This document shows positions 23,642 through 30,241 of a DNA stretch of 64,000 bases, piece after piece. The notes beneath the pieces were generated by a model, which saw only the letters and a list, made by a program, of their open reading frames with translations, did not search any database and was not told the DNA's origin. The stretch's first letter is position 1. The number at the start of each line of letters is the position of its first letter. The stretch comes from an uncultured Duodenibacillus sp. (GTDB lineage Bacteria; Pseudomonadota; Gammaproteobacteria; Burkholderiales; Burkholderiaceae_F), in the NCBI GenBank assembly GCA_944390745.1, contig CALXQK010000002.1:20823-84822 (forward strand), given 5' to 3'. Made by a program: the position numbers and the translations under genes.

Positions 23642-24091
23642 ATGATGAAGACAACTGCCCGACAGAGGACGGCCGGCGCTGCTCTTGCAGCGGTGCTTGC
23701 GGCCGCCATGCTTCCGTCAGCCATGGCGCAGAGCGCCTCCGACTACGGCGACGACATCGTGCGCATTTCCCGGATCACGGTGGACGCCGCACAGCTTGAG
23801 TCCTACAAGGCATTTCTCAAGGAGGAGGCCGAGGCCTCCATGCGCATCGAGCCCGGCGTTCGCTTTCTTTACGCCATGAGCGAAAAGAAGGATCCCATCC
23901 AGTTCACGATTGTGGAGATCTACGACAACCAGGCGGCCTACCAGAGCCACCTCAAGACGCCGCACTTTTTGAAGTACAAGAACGGCACGATCAAGATGGT
24001 GAAGTCGCTTGAGCTTGTGGACATGGCGCCGCTTTCGCCCGAGATGATGCTCAAGCTCCCGGTTGCGGGCAGCGGCTCGGAGAAGCGCTGA
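23642..24091 (+). CDS. Exported antibiotic biosynthesis monooxygenase (ABM)-domain protein
   Basis: A 149-residue protein with a Sec-type signal (cleavage likely after PSAMAQ or SAMA). It is followed by a ferredoxin-like ABM domain: IVRISRITVDAAQLESYKAFLKEEAEASMRIEPGVRFLYAMSEKKDPIQFTIVEIYDNQAAYQSHLKTPHFLKYKNGT. The pattern beta-alpha-beta with E-I-Y-x-N-x-A-A-Y-x-x-H-x-x-T-P-H-F resembles YgiN-type quinol monooxygenases and similar small dimers. Those are normally cytoplasmic, so export is notable, though exported ABM proteins occur in several gut Proteobacteria. The stop shares one base with the next start, so it is coupled to the SGNH hydrolase gene. The substrate is unknown. Confidence 0.75.
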   Translation: MMKTTARQRTAGAALAAVLAAAMLPSAMAQSASDYGDDIVRISRITVDAAQLESYKAFLKEEAEASMRIEPGVRFLYAMSEKKDPIQFTIVEIYDNQAAYQSHLKTPHFLKYKNGTIKMVKSLELVDMAPLSPEMMLKLPVAGSGSEKR

Positions 24092-24897
24092 TGCGTGCGG
24101 CCCACCTGAAGGTTCTGGCCTTTTCGGCGGGCGCGGCCCTGCTTGGCGCCCTTGCTGCGCCCGCGGCCTGCGCCGCCGATGAAGCCCCGGCGGCGCAGCG
24201 CGGCGTGCGCATTCTCGTCTACGGCGACTCCAACACGTTCGGCTGGGTCGCCTCGCCCAAGGATGCCGACGGGCGCGTGACGGTCTCCCGGCTCAATGAG
24301 GCCGACACCTGGCCGCGGCAGATGGCCGCGCGCCTCGGGGACGGCTTTGAGGTGAAGGTTGATGCCCTGGGCGGCCGCACGACCGATCTTGATGAGCCGC
24401 GCGGCAGCGGCAGCGGACGCATTCCGGGCGAGAGCTTCAACGGTCTGGCGACGCTGCCCGCGTCCCTGTCGGCAAACATGCCGCTTGATCTGGTGATCGT
24501 CATGCTGGGCTCCAACGACCTCAAGGTCGCGCACGATCGCACGGGCTACGACATCGCCCTTGCGCTCGGGCGCATCACCTCCACCATCACGAAGGGGCGC
24601 TGGCAGCAGAAGACGGCCTATGCCGCGCCGCGCGTGCTCGTCGTGGCGCCGCCCTGGCTCGATGACGGCAAGCGCTTTTACGGAGACTTCTTTGCCGGCG
24701 CGCTCGCAAAAAGCCGCGCTTGGGCTGCCGATATCGAACCCGTGGTTCGCGCCGGCGGCGCCGAGTTCCTCGACGCGGGAGCCGTGGTGGGCGCGGCCGA
24801 TCAGGTCGACGGCGTGCACCTGACGCAGCAGGAGCACCGCTCGCTCGGCGAGGCCGTGGGCAGGAAGGTGCGCGAGATGTTTGCCACCGGCCGCTAG
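24091..24897 (+). CDS. Exported SGNH/GDSL-family hydrolase
   Basis: A 268-residue esterase-fold protein with a Sec signal (MRAAHLKVLAFSAGAALLGALAAPAACA). The SGNH blocks are in order: block I VYGDSNTFGW (catalytic Ser near residue 48), the Gly of block II in ALGGRTTD, block III MLGSNDLK, and block V DGVHLTQQEH with catalytic Asp and His. This group includes carbohydrate and lipid esterases, often deacetylases or arylesterases; the precise substrate cannot be told. ATG overlaps the TGA of the ABM gene. A hairpin terminator follows at 24953-24976. Confidence 0.85.
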   Translation: MRAAHLKVLAFSAGAALLGALAAPAACAADEAPAAQRGVRILVYGDSNTFGWVASPKDADGRVTVSRLNEADTWPRQMAARLGDGFEVKVDALGGRTTDLDEPRGSGSGRIPGESFNGLATLPASLSANMPLDLVIVMLGSNDLKVAHDRTGYDIALALGRITSTITKGRWQQKTAYAAPRVLVVAPPWLDDGKRFYGDFFAGALAKSRAWAADIEPVVRAGGAEFLDAGAVVGAADQVDGVHLTQQEHRSLGEAVGRKVREMFATGR

Positions 24898-24952
24898 AGG
24901 CCTGCCCCTTGAGGCCGACGCCAGAAATCCGGCCGCCTGCTTCAAGAACGAG

Positions 24953-24976
24953 AAAGCCGCCCCGCGGGGCGGCTTT
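24953..24976. terminator. Bidirectional terminator
   Basis: AAAGCCGCCCC and GGGGCGGCTTT form a symmetrical stem between the convergent SGNH hydrolase and mog-hydrolase genes. Flanking T runs are short on both strands. Confidence 0.6.
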
Positions 24977-24989
24977 CCTGCGTCTGCAG

Positions 24990-26582
24990 TCAGTGCTGCA
25001 GCGCGGTGTTCATGAACTGCGCGATGTGCGTGAGCTCCTCGGGGCAGATCTCATGCTCCATGTTGTACTCGCGCCAGATGAGAGTGTCGACGCTGTGCTC
25101 GATCATCTCCGAGCCCTTCTGCGCGATGAGCGGGTTGATGATGCTGTCAAAGGACCCGTGGCCCATGAAAAAGGGCGTGCTGCGGCCGGCGGCCGTGATG
25201 TCGCGCGCCATCAGCTCGGGGGCGGGCAGGTAGCCCGACAGCGCAATGCAGCCTGCGAGCGTGCGGGCCTGGCGAAGCGCCGTATAGATGGCCATGGCCG
25301 CGCCCTGAGAGAAGCCGCCGATGAAGATGCGCTCGGCAAGCGTGCCGGAACTCACCACGTCGTTGATGATCTGCGTGATGCGCAGGTGCATGCGCGCAAG
25401 CCCCTGCAGGTCCTCGGGCGCCGTAAAGGTCGGGTTGAGCACGTCGTACCAGGCGCGGGTCTTGTAGCCGTTGTGTGCGGTGATGGCGATTTCGGGAGCG
25501 TTGGGAAGAATGAAGCGCGCCGCCGGTCCGCCGAAGGCTGCGAGCTCCCGCGGGAAGCTCTCAAAGTCGTGCGCATCCACGCCCATGCCGTGCAGCCAGA
25601 TCACGGTGCAGACGGGCTCCACGCCGTTTTCGGGCTCCTTGACGATCACCTCAAGCGGCTCGATGGCGTTTCTCGGGCGGCTGTTGACGAGCGGCACGCC
25701 GTGCTGCACGCTGCGCCGCGCAATCGCCTCGGGGCTCATGCGCGGGCGCTCGCGATGCTCCTCGATGACGGGACGGTGCCAGGGCCGGGGCTGCTGGCGC
25801 GGCGCCTCGTTCTTGAAGGGATTAAGCGCGGCGGCTGAAAAGGCGCCGGTCTCGGCGGCAGGGCGCGGCTTTTCATCGGGTACGGCTTGCGCGGCCGGCA
25901 TGGGCCGGGCCTGCGCATGGGGCGCGGCGGACTCGCCGGGGCCGGACGGCTGGGGCTCGCCGATGACGGGCTCGTGCTGGGGCTTGCTCTTGGGGCGGAA
26001 GGCCGCCACCACCTCCGGGTTGGTTTCGATGCGCGGACCTCCGATCAGGTCGATGCAGTAGGGAATGGCGGCAAAAAGGCCCGAATCGAGCAGTTCGCCC
26101 GAATCGTCGCGCAGTCCCTCGAGCGTTTCGGCAATCGACTTGGGCCGTCCGGGAAGGTTGACGATGAGCGCGGCATGGTCGGGAATCTCACGCAGCACCG
26201 CCACCTGCCGCGAGAGGATGGCCGTGGGCACGAAGCGCAGCGAAATGCGCCGCATCTGCTCGCCGAAGCCCGGCATCTCGCGCGTGGCCACCGCCAGGGT
26301 CGCCTCGGGCGTGACGTCGCGCCGCGAGGGCCCGGTTCCGCCCGTTGTGAACACCAGATCACATCCGACGCGGTCGACGAGCTCGCGCAGCGTCTCCTCG
26401 ATCGTGAACCGGTCGTCGGCGATGAGCCGTTCGTGAAACTGCACGGGCGAGACGATGGCGCGCTCGCACCAGGAGCGCAGCGCCGGGATGCCCTCGTCGG
26501 CGTAGACGCCGCGGCTGGCGCGATCCGAGATCGACACCAGGCCGAGGATGAGTTCATTGGGAGTGGAGCGGGTGACAGGCAT
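24990..26582 (-). CDS. mog: Molybdopterin adenylyltransferase (Mog) fused to a carboxylesterase/thioesterase-type hydrolase
   Basis: One continuous 530-residue frame. Residues 1-195 are a MogA-type domain with TTGGTGPSRRDVTPEAT (79-95) and MPGFGEQMRRISLRFVPTAILSRQV; this enzyme adenylylates molybdopterin before metal insertion by MoeA. Residues 196-300 are a Pro/Ala/Arg-rich, probably flexible linker. Residues 310-530 form an alpha/beta hydrolase of the acyl-protein thioesterase/carboxylesterase group. The oxyanion segment is LHGMGVDAHDF (330-340) and the nucleophile elbow is GFSQG (Ser425). Asp479 (GSFDSIINP) and His510 (YNMEH) complete the catalytic triad. Fusion of these two activities is not an arrangement I know. 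It follows darP by 57 bases; the darP-mog order is common in betaproteobacteria. Both halves look catalytically intact. Confidence 0.85.
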   Translation of the reverse strand: MPVTRSTPNELILGLVSISDRASRGVYADEGIPALRSWCERAIVSPVQFHERLIADDRFTIEETLRELVDRVGCDLVFTTGGTGPSRRDVTPEATLAVATREMPGFGEQMRRISLRFVPTAILSRQVAVLREIPDHAALIVNLPGRPKSIAETLEGLRDDSGELLDSGLFAAIPYCIDLIGGPRIETNPEVVAAFRPKSKPQHEPVIGEPQPSGPGESAAPHAQARPMPAAQAVPDEKPRPAAETGAFSAAALNPFKNEAPRQQPRPWHRPVIEEHRERPRMSPEAIARRSVQHGVPLVNSRPRNAIEPLEVIVKEPENGVEPVCTVIWLHGMGVDAHDFESFPRELAAFGGPAARFILPNAPEIAITAHNGYKTRAWYDVLNPTFTAPEDLQGLARMHLRITQIINDVVSSGTLAERIFIGGFSQGAAMAIYTALRQARTLAGCIALSGYLPAPELMARDITAAGRSTPFFMGHGSFDSIINPLIAQKGSEMIEHSVDTLIWREYNMEHEICPEELTHIAQFMNTALQH

Positions 26583-26639
26583 GAGGTTCTCGACGGATCT
26601 GAAGTAAGGGGGTGGAAACGCAGCAAGGGACGGCCGGGC

Positions 26640-27203
26640 TCAGGGGGCCTCGTCCTCGTGCGGGGCTTCAAGCACGATGGGCGGCAGCTCCAGCGCGTGG
26701 ATCGCGCGGTAGAGCTCTCGGGCCGACTTGGGCGGCTTGCCGGCGTCGCGCTCGCGCCGGGCGGCGCGCACGAGCTGCCGCAGGCGCTGCACGTCAGCCG
26801 TTCCGTGCCTTTGCACAAACTCGGTGACGGCCTCGTCGGAGGCAATCATCGCATCGCGGGTCCTTTCGGCCCGATGGTGCGCGGCCACCGCCGCACGGCT
26901 TTCCCCCGTGGCGCGATCGATGGCCTCGCGCACGGCGTCGGCCTCAAGGCGGCGCATGAGCTTGCCGATGAGCTGCATCTGGCGGCGCATGGCCCCGAAG
27001 GACTTCATCTTCTGGTAGTCCGCAATGGCCTGGCGGATGTCCTCGGGCAGGTCGATGCGTGCAAACTGGTCGGCGGGCAGGCGCGCAAGCTCGCCCCCGA
27101 GCTTTTGCATCAGCTCGGAGTCGCGTTTTTTCTGGGATTTGGACGGGCCGAGGTCTTCGTCCTCGTCCTCAATGGCGCGGGTGTCGTAGAAAGCTTTCTT
27201 CAT
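26640..27203 (-). CDS. darP: Dual-action ribosomal maturation protein DarP (YjgA, DUF615)
   Basis: A 187-residue, highly charged helical protein. The family pattern is clear: PSKSQKKRDSELMQKLGGELARLPADQFARIDLPEDIRQAIADYQKMKSFGAMRRQMQLIGKLMRR (about residues 20-85). The known relative YjgA associates with the 50S precursor and helps peptidyl-transferase-centre maturation. I start at ATG 27203 (MKKAFYDTRAIEDEDEDLG), the usual N-terminus; the frame extends 39 codons upstream into sequence lacking family character. It is first in a probable two-gene unit with the mog fusion and divergent from htpX. Confidence 0.9.
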   Translation of the reverse strand: MKKAFYDTRAIEDEDEDLGPSKSQKKRDSELMQKLGGELARLPADQFARIDLPEDIRQAIADYQKMKSFGAMRRQMQLIGKLMRRLEADAVREAIDRATGESRAAVAAHHRAERTRDAMIASDEAVTEFVQRHGTADVQRLRQLVRAARRERDAGKPPKSARELYRAIHALELPPIVLEAPHEDEAP

Positions 27204-27310
27204 GGTGCCGGTGATTGTAGCCGACGGCCTGCGCGAGCGAACAGCTCCGGGCGGCACCCTGATGGCCGCCGGCGGCGCGCGCCTGCAGGCCGGGCTGCGG
27301 GATAAACAAT

Positions 27311-27342
27311 TTGAAAACAATTTGCGTGATTTTTATGCAAAT
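27311..27342 (+). promoter_or_regulatory. AT-rich promoter region of htpX with an inverted repeat
   Basis: TTGAAA (27311-27316) is followed after 17 bases by TATGCA, a weak -10. An inverted repeat ATTTGC-N11-GCAAAT spans 27320-27342. It lies about 160 bases before the htpX start. Stress control (heat or envelope) is expected for the family but no named site is recognisable. Confidence 0.35.
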
Positions 27343-27500
27343 CGCCGCGGGCAAAATTAGTAGACTACGCATCACGCGAAGCGGCGTCCCGCCGCGGGGC
27401 CTTCTGCGCCCGCAGCAGGCGCGCGCCTTGCCCTGCGCCCGGGAGCCGGAGGGGTTTTCCCCTTCGCAGGACGACTCCCATTAACCAAGGAACGACTGAA

Positions 27501-28391
27501 GTGAAGCGAATTGCGCTTTTGATTCTCACCAACATCGCCATCGTGGTGATGCTCGGCATTGTGCTCAATGTGGTCAGCATGCTCACGGGGCTCAACTTCG
27601 GCCAGATGGCCGGCAGCAGCCTTGACATGGGCGCGCTCTTTGTGTTCGCCCTGATCGTGGGCTTTGCCGGTTCGATCATTTCTCTTCTGATGAGCAAGAC
27701 GATGGCGCGCGCCTCGATGGGCGTGCAGCTCATCAACACCGAGAATCCCCAGCCCGGCCTTGAGGCCTGGCTTGTGGGTCTGGTGCGCCGCCAGGCCGAC
27801 CAGCTCGGGGTGAAGATGCCCGAGGTGGGCATCTACGAGGGCGAGCCCAACGCCTTTGCCACGGGCGCGACCAAGAACAGCTCCATGGTTGCCGTTTCGA
27901 CGGGCCTGCTGCGGCTGATGAATCCCAAGGAGGTCGAGGCCGTGATCGCCCACGAGATGAGCCATGTCGCCAACGGCGACATGGTGACGATGACGCTTGT
28001 GCAGGGCGTCATGAACACCTTCGTGGTGTTCATCTCGCGCGTCGTGGGCTGGGTGGTGGACCGCCAGATCCTGCGCAATGAAAGCGACGGGCCCGGTGCG
28101 GGCTACTTCATCACGAGTCTGGTGCTTGACATTGCGCTGGGCTTTCTTGCCGGCATTGTGGTGGCCGCCTTCTCGCGCCACCGCGAGTTCCGCGCCGACG
28201 AGGGCGCAGCCCGCCTGATGGGCGAGTCGGCCTCGATGATTGCGGCCCTGCAGCGCCTCGGCACCCAGCAGCCTGCGGAACTGCCCGCCTCTGTGAAGGG
28301 ACTGGGCATCTCGGGCGGCATCGGCAGCCTCTTTGCCTCGCACCCCTCGATTGAGCAGCGCGTCGACGCCCTGCGCCGCATCCAGCTCTAG
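27501..28391 (+). CDS. htpX: Membrane zinc metalloprotease HtpX
   Basis: A 296-residue inner-membrane protease of family M48B. Two N-terminal transmembrane helices (about residues 4-25 and 42-64) precede the catalytic site HEMSH (about 150-154). Two more hydrophobic segments follow, then the third zinc ligand region [18 protein letters not shown]. HtpX degrades misfolded membrane proteins in partnership with FtsH. Length matches the family (about 290). The start is a GTG at 27501 with AAGGA upstream. A strong terminator lies at 28418-28458. Confidence 0.95.
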   Translation: MKRIALLILTNIAIVVMLGIVLNVVSMLTGLNFGQMAGSSLDMGALFVFALIVGFAGSIISLLMSKTMARASMGVQLINTENPQPGLEAWLVGLVRRQADQLGVKMPEVGIYEGEPNAFATGATKNSSMVAVSTGLLRLMNPKEVEAVIAHEMSHVANGDMVTMTLVQGVMNTFVVFISRVVGWVVDRQILRNESDGPGAGYFITSLVLDIALGFLAGIVVAAFSRHREFRADEGAARLMGESASMIAALQRLGTQQPAELPASVKGLGISGGIGSLFASHPSIEQRVDALRRIQL

Positions 28392-28417
28392 TCCAGGCCT
28401 CGTGCCTGAACAAACAG

Positions 28418-28458
28418 AACGCACCGCAGCTCCCGGCCGGAGGCGGTGCGTTTTTTTT
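28418..28458 (+). terminator. Rho-independent terminator of htpX
   Basis: AACGCACCGC (28418-28427) pairs with GCGGTGCGTT (28443-28452), followed by a run of eight T. Its T run touches the stop of the convergent gene. Confidence 0.85.
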
Positions 28459-29282
28459 CATCCCTTGCGCAGGGCGAGAAGCCGCCCGCCGTCGCTGCGC
28501 CAGGCGTCGCCCTCAAGCGCATCAAAGATCGCCTCGGCGCGGGCGGCGTCGACATGAAGCCGCGCGGCGATGCTCTGAATGCTTGCCGCGCGGTCCACGA
28601 CCAGACAGTCCCGGGCGCGCGGCAAAAGGGGATCGGCCGCCCGGGGCGGCGCGATGACGCCCGAGTGCGCAAGAATCTGCTGCACGGCCGGCGCAAGGCC
28701 CGCGACGTACTCGCGCGTGGTGTTTTTGGAAGGCTGGGCAAGCGCGAGCATCTCAAGGCGCTGCCAGCGCTGGTGCGTGGCATTGAGCCGATGGGCGCTG
28801 ATGCGCCGGCCCTCATCGAGCGGCGCGCCGGCGGCTGCCGCAAGTCTTTCGCGGGACTCGGGCAGGTTGGCGGCAAGCCACAGGTAGCGCGATAAAAAGA
28901 TCACAAGCCGCGGACGGCGCTGCTCGAGCACCACGGCGAGCTCATCAATCCGGCTGGCGATGCGCGGCACCATCTGCACCCCGTGGGCGTGCGCGAGCAC
29001 GCAGGCCTCTGAGGGCCACTGCAGGGTTGAGAACTGCCGCTCAAAGGGACCCTCGCCGCCGCGCATGCGGCAAACGGGAATGCCCCAGAGCGAAAACCAG
29101 CCGATGAAGGCTTCAAGCACCGCTCCGCGGTCGATGCTGTTGTCAAAGAAGTGGCCGCGCCGCACGGGCGGCGTCTGCGGCCCGAGGCCCGGCAGCAGCG
29201 CCACGAGAACGCCGCCGCAGGCGTTTTCAGGAGTCTCGAGCACCTCGGGGATGGAGGGCGCCGGGCTGATGATTCGGGGCAT
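28458..29282 (-). CDS. Conserved-looking protein of unknown function
   Basis: A 274-residue protein that I do not recognise. The N-terminal half is hydrophobic-patterned alpha/beta (GGVLVALLPGLGPQTPP, FFDNSIDRGAVLEAFIGWFSLWGIPVCRMRGGEG). A central PRLVIFLSRYLWLAANLPESRERLAAAAG follows, and the C-terminal third (SIQSIAARLHVDAARAEAIFDAL) looks like a helix-turn-helix. No signal peptide or transmembrane helix is evident. I use the ATG at 29282 (MPRIISPAPS); a GTG at 29342 would overlap the arsR-like gene by 13 bases and is possible. It lies downstream of the metalloregulator on the same strand, so the two may be co-transcribed, but nothing in it suggests metal handling. Confidence 0.6.
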   Translation of the reverse strand: MPRIISPAPSIPEVLETPENACGGVLVALLPGLGPQTPPVRRGHFFDNSIDRGAVLEAFIGWFSLWGIPVCRMRGGEGPFERQFSTLQWPSEACVLAHAHGVQMVPRIASRIDELAVVLEQRRPRLVIFLSRYLWLAANLPESRERLAAAAGAPLDEGRRISAHRLNATHQRWQRLEMLALAQPSKNTTREYVAGLAPAVQQILAHSGVIAPPRAADPLLPRARDCLVVDRAASIQSIAARLHVDAARAEAIFDALEGDAWRSDGGRLLALRKG

Positions 29283-29329
29283 GGGGGACGCACCAGGCAA
29301 AAGAGGGGTTGATGCCGCAGGCGGGCGCC

Positions 29330-29710
29330 TCAGGCCGAGCACGACAGGTGCATCACCTGCTCGATCATGCGGTGCAGCGCCCGGGGCAGGTCCGTGCGGC
29401 AGGCGCGGTAGAAGACCTCCTTGCCCTCGCGGCGCGATTCAATCAGACCGCTCACCTTCAGAAGCCGCAGGTGGTGCGCCACCGCGGGGCTGCTCATATT
29501 CATGAGCGCGGCGATGTTGATGACGCACTCCTCGGAGTGGCACAGCAGCAGAAAGATGCGGCAGCGGCAGGGGTCGCTCAGCTGCTTGAAGACCTGCGAG
29601 ACGGGCGCAAAGTACTCGGAGGCGGGAAGGTTTGCCGCTGCGGCGGAAATGGCTCCGTGCTGGTGCGGCAGGTGCGCGGCGGCGGGCGCTGCAGATTCAG
29701 GGGCGGTCAT
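29330..29710 (-). CDS. ArsR/SmtB-family metal-responsive repressor
   Basis: A 126-residue winged-helix repressor (VSQVFKQLSDPCRCRIFLLLCHSEECVINIAALMNMSSPAVAHHLRLLKVSGLIESRREGKEVFYRA). Cys57 and Cys62 (CHSEEC) lie where ArsR/CadC proteins carry alpha-3 metal ligands, and a further Cys is at the C-terminus (HLSCSA). A His-containing N-terminal extension of about 30 residues (AAAHLPHQHG) could add ligands. It is divergent from the HMA protein and P1B ATPase genes across a region with a near-consensus promoter and a perfect operator-like repeat, so it most likely represses metal export until Zn, Cd or Pb binds. The metal is inferred from the neighbouring pump. Confidence 0.88.
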   Translation of the reverse strand: MTAPESAAPAAAHLPHQHGAISAAAANLPASEYFAPVSQVFKQLSDPCRCRIFLLLCHSEECVINIAALMNMSSPAVAHHLRLLKVSGLIESRREGKEVFYRACRTDLPRALHRMIEQVMHLSCSA

Positions 29711-29788
29711 GGCAGGGCGGGAGGCCTTCGCGACGAGCCGGACGGTGCCGGCGCATCAGAAAGCCATCAATAAAAAAATTATTTAATC

Positions 29789-29817
29789 TTGACATTGTTT
29801 GCTGAGACAATTATAGT
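29789..29817 (+). promoter_or_regulatory. Near-consensus sigma-70 promoter of the metal-export locus
   Basis: TTGACA (29789-29794), a 17-base spacer and TATAGT (29812-29817). Predicted start near 29824, immediately before the palindrome at 29830. Confidence 0.8.
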
Positions 29818-29829
29818 TGCGGATAACAG

Positions 29830-29853
29830 TTAAACGATAGCTTAATCGTTTAA
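29830..29853. promoter_or_regulatory. ArsR-family operator
   Basis: TTAAACGAT and ATCGTTTAA form perfect nine-base arms with a six-base spacer. It covers about +6 to +29 of the predicted transcript, so a bound repressor would block the promoter. Confidence 0.7.
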
Positions 29854-29881
29854 GAGATCGAAACCAACCGGAGCTTTCAAA

Positions 29882-30100
29882 ATGAAGAAGTCCTATCAGA
29901 TCGAGGTCGACTGCGCCAACTGCGCCCGTGAGATGGAGGAGGCCGCTGCGCGCGTCGAGGGCGTGGCCTCTGTCGTCGTGAACTTCATGACCCAGAAGAT
30001 GAATGTTGAGTTTGCCGAGGGCGCCGACGCCGCGGCCGTGATGCAGAACGTGCTCAAGGCCTGCAAGAAGGTCGAGCCCGACTGCGAGGTGTTCCTCTAG
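29882..30100 (+). CDS. Stand-alone heavy-metal-associated (HMA) domain protein
   Basis: A 72-residue protein that is a single HMA fold: MKKSYQIEVDCANCAREMEEAAARVEGVASVVVNFMTQKMNVEF. The metal site is DCANC (residues 10-14). The Asp before the first Cys is the pattern of Zn/Cd-type HMA domains rather than the copper GMTCxxC. It is 180 bases after the promoter and directly upstream of the P1B ATPase, which has no N-terminal HMA domain of its own. The domain appears to have been separated from the pump and supplied as a soluble chaperone. A hairpin with a T run between the two genes suggests more chaperone than pump is made. Confidence 0.9.
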   Translation: MKKSYQIEVDCANCAREMEEAAARVEGVASVVVNFMTQKMNVEFAEGADAAAVMQNVLKACKKVEPDCEVFL

Positions 30101-30111
30101 GGCGCTCGCAC

Positions 30112-30155
30112 AGCACCGAACGCACCCTGCGGGGGTTGCGCAAGGTGCTTTTTTT
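30112..30155 (+). terminator. Terminator or attenuator between the HMA gene and the ATPase
   Basis: AGCACC (30112-30117) and GGTGCT (30144-30149), or an inner GCACC/GGTGC pair, followed by seven T. It may end the short HMA transcript. Confidence 0.6.
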
Positions 30156-30163
30156 GACGCGAA

Positions 30164-30185
30164 CAATTAAATAAATACTTAATTG
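30164..30185. promoter_or_regulatory. Second palindrome, upstream of the ATPase gene
   Basis: CAATTAA and TTAATTG with an eight-base spacer, in an AT-rich patch 57 bases before the ATPase start. It differs from the first operator but has a similar size and symmetry, so the ATPase may have its own controlled promoter. Confidence 0.5.
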
Positions 30186-30241
30186 ATTGCAGGCTCCTCC
30201 GATGAGGCGCCTGCATCAGGCATTCTGACGGACAAGAACAA

